From assembly GCF_037975245.1 (NCBI RefSeq), contig NC_092565.1, positions 24,179,999 through 24,243,998 of the forward strand: DNA of 64,000 nucleotides, in the 5' to 3' direction. Source of the stretch: Apostichopus japonicus. Taxonomy: Eukaryota > Echinodermata > Holothuroidea > Aspidochirotida > Stichopodidae. A program made the translations under genes and the position numbers. The notes under the pieces are model-generated. The model was not told where the DNA came from and did not search any database. It saw only the letters and a program-made list of their open reading frames with translations. Positions within the stretch are counted from its first letter, which is position 1. Every line of letters starts with the position of its first letter. Positions 56,732 through 64,000 of this stretch are shown here, piece by piece.

Positions 56732-58797
56732 GTAAGGGAAGAATTGACTAGGGTAGTTTGTAGTATAAGTTTACCATGGAAAATCCCTCTCCTTTCTATT
56801 CACAGCTGGTAAGGGAAGACTTGACTCGGGTAGTTTGTAGTATGAGTTTACCAATCCCTCTCCTTTCTATTCACAGCTGGTAAGGGAAGACTTGACTCGG
56901 GTAGTTTGTAGTATGAGTTTACCAATCCCTCTCCTTTCTATTCACAGCTGATAAGGGAAGACTTGACTAGGGTAGTTTGTAGTATAAGTTTACCATGTAA
57001 AATCCCTCTCCTTTCTATTCACAGCTGGTAAGGGAAGACTTGACTCGGGTAGTTTGTAGTATGAGTTTACCAATCCCTCTCCTTTCTATTCACAGCTGGT
57101 AAGGGAAGACTTGACTAGGGTAGTTTGTAGTATGAGTTTACCAATCCCTCTCCTTTCTATTCACAGCTGGTAAGGGAAGACTTGACTAGGGTAGTTTGTA
57201 GTATGAGTTTACCAATCCCTCTCCTTTCTATTCACAGCTGGTAAGGGAAGACTTGACTAGGGTAGTTTGTAGTATGAGTTTACCAATCCCTCTCCTTTCT
57301 ATTCACAGCTGGTAAGGGAAGACTTGACTAGGGTAGTTTGTAGTATGAGTTTACCAATCCCTCTCCTTTCTATTCACAGCTGGTAAGGGAAGACTTGACT
57401 AGGGTAGTTTGTAGTATGAGTTTACCAATCCCTCTCCTTTCTATTCACAGCTGGTAAGGGAAGAATTGACTCGGGTAGTTTGTAGTATGAGTTTACCAAT
57501 CCCTCTCCTTTTTATTCACAGCTGGTAAGGGAAGAATTGACTAGGGTAGTTTGTAGTATGAGTTTACCAATCCCTCTCCTTTCTATTCACAGCTGGTAAG
57601 GGAAGACTTGACTAGGGTAGTTTGTAGTATGAGTTTACCAATCCCTCTCCTTTCTATTCACAGCTGGTAAGGGAAGAATTGACTCGGGTAGATTGTAGTA
57701 TGAGTTTACCAATCCCTCTCCTTTTTATTCACAGCTGGTAAGGGAAGACTTGACTAGGGTAGTTTGTAGTATGAGTTTACCAATCCCTCTCCTTTCTATT
57801 CACAGCTGGTAAGGGAAGAATTGACTCGGGTAGTTTGTAGTATGAGTTTACCAATCCCTCTCCTTTCTATTCACAGCTGATAAGGGAAGACTTGACTAGG
57901 GTAGTTTGTAGTATAAGTTTACCATGTAAAATCCCTCTCCTTTCTATTCACAGCTGGTAAGGGAAGACTTGACTCGGGTAGTTTGTAGTATGAGTTTACC
58001 AATCCCTCTCCTTTCTATTCACAGCTGGTAAGGGAAGACTTGACTAGGGTAGTTTGTAGTATGAGTTTACCAATCCCTCTCCTTTCTATTCACAGCTGGT
58101 AAGGGAAGACTTGACTAGGGTAGTTTGTAGTATGAGTTTACCAATCCCTCTCCTTTCTATTCACAGCTGGTAAGGGAAGACTTGACTAGGGTAGTTTGTA
58201 GTATGAGTTTACCAATCCCTCTCCTTTCTATTCACAGCTGGTAAGGGAAGACTTGACTAGGGTAGTTTGTAGTATGAGTTTACCAATCCCTCTCCTTTCT
58301 ATTCACAGCTGGTAAGGGAAGACTTGACTAGGGTAGTTTGTAGTATGAGTTTACCAATCCCTCTCCTTTCTATTCACAGCTGGTAAGGGAAGAATTGACT
58401 CGGGTAGTTTGTAGTATGAGTTTACCAATCCCTCTCCTTTTTATTCACAGCTGGTAAGGGAAGAATTGACTAGGGTAGTTTGTAGTATGAGTTTACCAAT
58501 CCCTCTCCTTTCTATTCACAGCTGGTAAGGGAAGACTTGACTAGGGTAGTTTGTAGTATGAGTTTACCAATCCCTCTCCTTTCTATTCACAGCTGGTAAG
58601 GGAAGAATTGACTCGGGTAGATTGTAGTATGAGTTTACCAATCCCTCTCCTTTTTATTCACAGCTGGTAAGGGAAGACTTGACTAGGGTAGTTTGTAGTA
58701 TGAGTTTACCAATCCCTCTCCTTTTTATTCACAGCTGGTAAGGGAAGAATTGACTCGGGTAGTTTGTAGTATGAGTTTACCAATCCCTCTCCTTTCT
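56722..58797 (+). repeat. Minisatellite of about 29 units (71 bp) built from an exon-intron junction
   Basis: The unit includes attcacagctg, the end of the exon 56657-56731, plus its donor gtaaggga, then aagacttgactagggtag, tatgagtttaccaatccc and tctcctttct. In each intronic copy the sequence just before cacagctg is pyrimidine-rich (cctctcctttctattcacag), so every copy looks like a 3' splice site, a 3-base CTG segment and a 5' splice site. A few copies are 77 bp. Blocks repeat at higher order (56930-57760 resembles 57870-58690). Confidence 0.95.
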
Positions 58798-59102
58798 ACT
58801 CTCCTTCCTGCTCCTTGCCACCTTATGCATGATAATTTAAGGCTCTAATGGGTTTTGGAGGAGGGGGTGGGTATAGTTCGCTGTACCCATCATCACATCA
58901 TAGACTGCAAGTAGTTTCATTATCATGCACACTGTATGCTTAACTTTCATGTGTATATAGGATCTGTGTCCCCCAATGGTAAGAAAGGGAGATTGTGTAC
59001 AAAACACAAAGGCTGATAGTTTAATTGACATTCTGATTTAAAACATTTATGATAAGAAAATCAAATTTGGAAAGACTTATTAGTATTAGAATGGTTGAAA
59101 GG

Positions 59103-59215
59103 CTGTCATCCAAAATAGGTTCCTCTCCATCCTCCCCCATCCCTCCATCCTCTCCCACCTCTCCCACCCCTCCATCCTCTCCCACCTCTCCATTCTCTCC
59201 CACACTCCACTGACT
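59103..59215. repeat. Pyrimidine-rich minisatellite
   Basis: Irregular repeats of cctctcccac and ccctccatcc in the intron before the last visible CCDC186 exon. The minus-strand Glu/Gly/Trp-rich frames over it are repeat products. Confidence 0.8.
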
Positions 59216-59417
59216 TCATGCCATTCCCTAACCATCCCATCACCAATTGTACCATAGAAAAGTTGAAAATATAAAAAATGCCATTGGTTCACCTTTTTTG
59301 CTGTTAACGTCTTTCAGATGAATCCCCTTCTGTTTGATGGTTACTACATATTATCATGCTATGTAAATATGTAATATATGCATCTTTTAAGTAATGCCTC
59401 TGTCATCATTTCGACAG

Positions 59418-59582
59418 TCAACCGATCTTCAGCGTGAAAAGGATTTCAGGCAGCGAGAAGTCACCATTCTGACAAGTCGTCTCAATGAGAAGTCTCGAAA
59501 TGAAGACGACCTCACTCTGAAGCTTGAGGAAGCCAAGGACGAAGCTAAAACGTTAAAGAGGAGACATGTCGCCAATACAAAA
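59418..59582 (+). CDS. CCDC186: CCDC186 exon, residues 772-826, last in window
   Basis: Acceptor tcatttcgacag, donor AAA/gtaagt, phase 0 (55 codons). It contains DLQREKDFRQREVTILTS, EAKDEAKTLKRRHVANTK; the RR(K/R)HA..K motif matches vertebrate CCDC186 just before its last third. The conserved C-terminal region of the family is missing, so further exons must lie beyond 64000. Confidence 0.93.
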
Positions 59583-60559
59583 GTAAGTATCACATGACTC
59601 TTTGTGGGGAAAAGTGATAGGTTCTTTAAGAATTGCAAGAAGTTATGTTAAAAGCCTCACTTTGCATTGAAGTTTGCGGCAATCTTGTGGTCACCTGTTC
59701 AACTGATGTGGTCGATTGAGTGGAACTTATTTTGGTTGGCTACACCCTGGATCCTTCCCTAGAGTAGATCACAGTGGGTGGTCTGTGATGTAATAATAGC
59801 ACATGCTCTTGACAAGCTTTACCTTTCTGGTTTCTTCTTCTTGCTGATTTATCCTTGAAACAATTTGGAATTTTTGTTTCGATTTAAATATGCCACCATT
59901 TGGTATGTAGCCCACTTTGAAGGTCCAAAACCAGCAATATGCTGCATCCCACCTTCAACCAAAGAAATATGGTGTTACCTAGTTCTGGGTTATAAATTAA
60001 GCAAACAGGTAGTTATTCCAATGCTTCTCTTTATTTTGTACTTCAGACTCCTCAAAGACACCACTGCTTCCTTTTACATGTCAGAAACATGGAGCCTTCA
60101 TTTCCAACATCCACTAGACTACTATGCACATCACTGTAACCTCAAAAATCCTTTAGATTCTCATTTCAAAAACTATCATATAACATTGTGATCTCTACAT
60201 GTCCTTAACAAGTCCCTGCATTTCCTTGTCTCTCCTAAAACACCCTAAGCTTTTCCCTTTCCTTTCTCCCTTAATGCATCAGCTCCTCTCCTGACAAACA
60301 CCACAGCCCAACTGCCTTAAACCCAAACTACCTTCTTCTCATCATCTCTACCTTTTCTTTAGTCCTCTTTACAAGTGTTGCACCCTTCTTTTTAAGCCCA
60401 GCTGTTTGAATCCCCTTAAGAATGCCCTAGTGATAGCTTATGCAGCTAATGTAACTTAGCTCAGCTTTCTGTTCCTTACTTGCAGACTTCACAACAAATG
60501 GTAACCCCCAAAAAATGATATGTGACAGACTTTTAACAAGATTCTCACATCTCACACGG
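59583..60559 (+). other. CCDC186 intron, nothing recognised
   Basis: A 108-codon plus-strand frame at 59865-60191 has no recognisable domain and no splice context; it is left uncalled. Confidence 0.45.
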
Positions 60560-61514
60560 CACTCGTTGAATGAAATTGGCAAATTAGCATCAGTTCAAGC
60601 AAGAGACAAATGTGATGAGGATAGCATGTATGCTCTCTAGAGTGATCAAATTACAATGACCAGAGGATTTCCACTGTAACTGCAATAGTTAAAGAGGATT
60701 AGGATAGCATGTATGCTCTCTAGAGTGATCAAATTACAATGATCAGAGAATTTCCACTGTAACTGCAGTTGTGATGGGGATGAGGAGAGCATGTATGCTC
60801 TCTAGAGTGATCAAATTACAATGACCAGAGAATTTCCACTGTAACTGCAATTGTGATGGGGATGAGGAGAGCATGTATGCTCTCTAGAGTGATCAAATTA
60901 CAATGACCAGAGAATTTCCACTGTAACTGCAATTGTGATGGGGATGAGGAGAGCATGTGTGCTCTCTAGAGTGATCAAATTACAATGATCAGAGAATTTC
61001 CACTGTAACTGCAGTTGTGATGGGGATGAGGAGAGCATGTATGCTCTCTAGAGTGATCAAATTACAATGACCAGAGAATTTCCACTGTAACTGCAATTGT
61101 GATGGGGATGAGGAGAGCATGTATGCTCTCTAGAGTGATCAAATTACAATGACCAGAGAATTTCCACTGTAACTGCAATTGTGATGGGGATGAGGAGAGC
61201 ATGTATGCTCTCTAGAGTGATCAAATTACAATGACCAGAGAATTTCCACTGTAACTGCAATTGTGATGGGGATGAGGAGAGCATGTATGCTCTCTAGAGT
61301 GATCAAATTACAATGACCAGAGAATTTCCACTGTAACTGCAATTGTGATGGGGATGAGGAGAGCATGTATGCTCTCTAGAGTGATCAAATTACAATGACC
61401 AGAGAATTTCCACTGTAACTGCAGTTGTGATGGGGATGAGGAGAGCATGTATGCTCTCTAGAGTGATCAAATTACAATGACCAGAGAATTTCCACTGTAA
61501 CTGCAATAGTGATG
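60560..61514. repeat. 83-bp satellite, block 1 (about 11 copies)
   Basis: Units share agagtgatcaaattacaatg and agagaatttccactgtaac, with gatgaggagagcatgtatgc. Most contain the palindrome GAGAGCAT-gt-ATGCTCTC. Copies vary by a few substitutions (gatcag or gaccag; caatt or cagtt). Confidence 0.93.
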
Positions 61515-62268
61515 CAGGCATGAGCATTTTCCGCGGATTTCCGTGATTTCTTTTCTTCCTCCAAAAATATACACCTCTCAATTTCCGTGAATATCTAACA
61601 ACAGCGTTACTGTATCATTTGATCCGTCGTTCGCATGTTTTTCATCACCAATGCATATCCAACCTGCAGGGGACAAAAACTCTTATCCTAGCACACTGTA
61701 GCATCCGCAAACTGGAGCCTATACCGCAATTTTTCTCTGGATTTTCATAACGTTCCCAACATTATTGCAACGATATTTTCATAAATTTCCTATGATTTTC
61801 AAAGTATCATTAGAGTAGGGACAACTGAGGAGAAGTGTAGCTCCTGAATATTATTCCACATTCAGACTGACCATTGTGTACATTTTATGAACAGTAACTT
61901 TTTAATTATGGGTCGCCATGATTGAAAGAATCAAGTAGGGTGAAAGCCACAGGCTAGGCATGTGGCTTCAGTGTGCACATTTTGAGTGTGAAAACTTTGC
62001 TTTGAGTGCTTTATTAAATTCAAAATTCTTTGTAAAATAGGCACTAAACTGATGTCTTAAAACCTCAAATTTCTCAGAGCTTCCGGGGGCATCGACCCCT
62101 GGACCCCAACTGGGGCATTTCCCATGTACCCCACCATGGGCTCTAAGGCAGGATCATGGACCCCACCTGTAACTGTGTCGCGCTGTGTGCCGATTGACGC
62201 CTTTGGCGTTAGTATAGTATCACCCACAAAGTTCAGTGATTTTTTTTTATACCCCAGGCTCATCCCTG
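61515..62268. mobile_element. DNA transposon inserted in the satellite, CAGG(C/G)ATGAGC ends
   Basis: Left CAGGCATGAGC and inverted right CAGGGATGAGC match at 10 of 11. The direct repeat GTGATG flanks it (61509-61514 and 62269-62274), and removing it restores a normal satellite unit. The right 400 bp is shared with 42898-43291. No transposase frame. Confidence 0.8.
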
Positions 62269-64000
62269 GTGATGAGGAGAGCATGTACGCTCTCTAGAGT
62301 GATCAAATTACAATGATCAGAGAATTTCCACTGTTACTACAATAGTAAAGAGGATGAGGATAGCATGTACGCTCTCTAGAGTGATCAAATTACAATGATC
62401 AGAGAATTTCCCACTGTTACTACAATAGTAAAGAGGATGAGGATAGCATGTACGCTCTCTAGAGTGATCAAATTACAATGATCAGAGAATTCCCCACTGT
62501 TACTGCAATAGTAAAGAGGATGAGGATAGCATGTACGCTCTCTAGAGTGATCAAATTACAATGATCAGAGAATTCCCCACTGTTACTGCAATAGTAAAGA
62601 GGATGAGGATAGCATGTACGCTCTCTAGAGTGATCAAATTACAATGATCAGAGAATTCCCCACTGTTACTGCAATAGTAAAGAGGATGAGGATAGCATGT
62701 ACGCTCTCTAGAGTGATCAAATTACAATGATCAGAGAATTCCCCACTGTTACTGCAATAGTAAAGAGGATGAGGATAGCATGTACGCTCTCTAGAGTGAT
62801 CAAATTACAATGATCAGAGAATTCCCCACTGTTACTGCAATAGTAAAGAGGATGAGGATAGCATGTACGCTCTCTAGAGTGATCAAATTACAATGATCAG
62901 AGAATTCCCCACTGTTACTGCAATAGTAAAGAGGATGAGGATAGCATGTACGCTCTCTAGAGTGATCAAATTACAATGATCAGAGAATTCCCCACTGTTA
63001 CTGCAATAGTAAAGAGGATGAGGATAGCATGTACGCTCTCTAGAGTGATCAAATTACAATGATCAGAGAATTCCCCACTGTTACTGCAATAGTAAAGAGG
63101 ATGAGGATAGCATGTACGCTCTCTAGAGTGATCAAATTACAATGATCAGAGAATTCCCCACTGTTACTGCAATAGTAAAGAGGATGAGGATAGCATGTAC
63201 GCTCTCTAGAGTGATCAAATTACAATGATCAGAGAATTCCCCACTGTTACTGCAATAGTAAAGAGGATGAGGATAGCATGTACGCTCTCTAGAGTGATCA
63301 AATTACAATGATCAGAGAATTCCCCACTGTTACTGCAATAGTAAAGAGGATGAGGATAGCATGTACGCTCTCTAGAGTGATCAAATTACAATGATCAGAG
63401 AATTCCCCACTGTTACTGCAATAGTAAAGAGGATGAGGATAGCATGTACGCTCTCTAGAGTGATCAAATTACAATGATCAGAGAATTCCCCACTGTTACT
63501 GCAATAGTAAAGAGGATGAGGATAGCATGTACGCTCTCTAGAGTGATCAAATTACAATGATCAGAGAATTCCCCACTGTTACTGCAATAGTAAAGAGGAT
63601 GAGGATAGCATGTACGCTCTCTAGAGTGATCAAATTACAATGATCAGAGAATTCCCCACTGTTACTGCAATAGTAAAGAGGATGAGGATAGCATGTACGC
63701 TCTCTAGAGTGATCAAATTACAATGATCAGAGAATTCCCCACTGTTACTGCAATAGTAAAGAGGATGAGGATAGCATGTACGCTCTCTAGAGTGATCAAA
63801 TTACAATGATCAGAGAATTCCCCACTGTTACTGCAATAGTAAAGAGGATGAGGATAGCATGTACGCTCTCTAGAGTGATCAAATTACAATGATCAGAGAA
63901 TTCCCCACTGTTACTGCAATAGTAAAGAGGATGAGGATAGCATGTACGCTCTCTAGAGTGATCAAATTACAATGATCAGAGAATTCCCCACTGTTACTGC
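62269..64000. repeat. 83-bp satellite, block 2 (about 21 copies, runs off the edge)
   Basis: Same unit as block 1 but with shared changes (gatagcatgtacgctctc, ccccactgttactgcaatag, taaagaggatg). From about 62450 to the end the copies appear identical to each other, so this block was expanded very recently or homogenised. The changes weaken the block 1 palindrome. Confidence 0.95.

Noticed and set aside
59865-60191. 108-codon plus-strand frame in the last CCDC186 intron
   Set aside because: It does not continue the CCDC186 homology, lacks good splice sites and shows no domain.

Overview
This is eukaryotic DNA: spliced genes with GT-AG introns, a Ty3/gypsy retrotransposon, nested cut-and-paste transposons with short terminal inverted repeats, and several minisatellites. 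The two recognisable host genes are a complexin and a CCDC186-type golgin. Together with the repeat style (short elements ending in CAGTGGCGTAGCCAG-like termini, and gagtacaagaagcc/aggtcaaaggtca repeats), this suggests a marine invertebrate, plausibly a deuterostome such as an echinoderm. That placement is an inference and was not tested.

Layout. 1-7274 (minus): most of a Ty3/gypsy (Metaviridae) element, read right to left as 5' LTR, tRNA-Leu-type primer binding site, gag, pol and a third ORF with two zinc fingers that runs off the left edge; the 3' LTR is outside the window. 7462-9046: eleven copies of a 142-144 bp repeat. 9600-11406: a DNA-transposon-like composite. 13301-14834 and 15961-16725: two more minisatellites, the second repeating a strong 5' splice-site sequence. 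17864-21562 (plus): the three 3' coding exons of complexin, with a hAT-like element nested in another element inside the last intron. 21563-35168: long non-coding stretch with more nested hAT-like elements, an (ATCC)n element, a long-inverted-repeat MITE and a cluster of AACCGGTT motifs. 35262-59582 (plus): twelve coding exons (826 codons, open at the 3' end) of CCDC186. Its introns hold several MITEs, a 7.8 kb segment bounded by 22-bp inverted repeats with a possible tiny minus-strand gene, a hAT-transposase-like fragment and about 29 tandem copies of one of its own exon-intron junctions. 60560-64000: an 83-bp satellite split by a DNA transposon and running off the right edge.

The two host genes lie on the same strand and both belong to regulated secretion: complexin controls SNARE-driven vesicle fusion, and CCDC186 is a trans-Golgi golgin needed for dense-core vesicle maturation. 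No rRNA, tRNA gene or CRISPR array was seen. Coordinates of exons come from reading splice consensus plus unbroken reading-frame phase; no transcript data were available.
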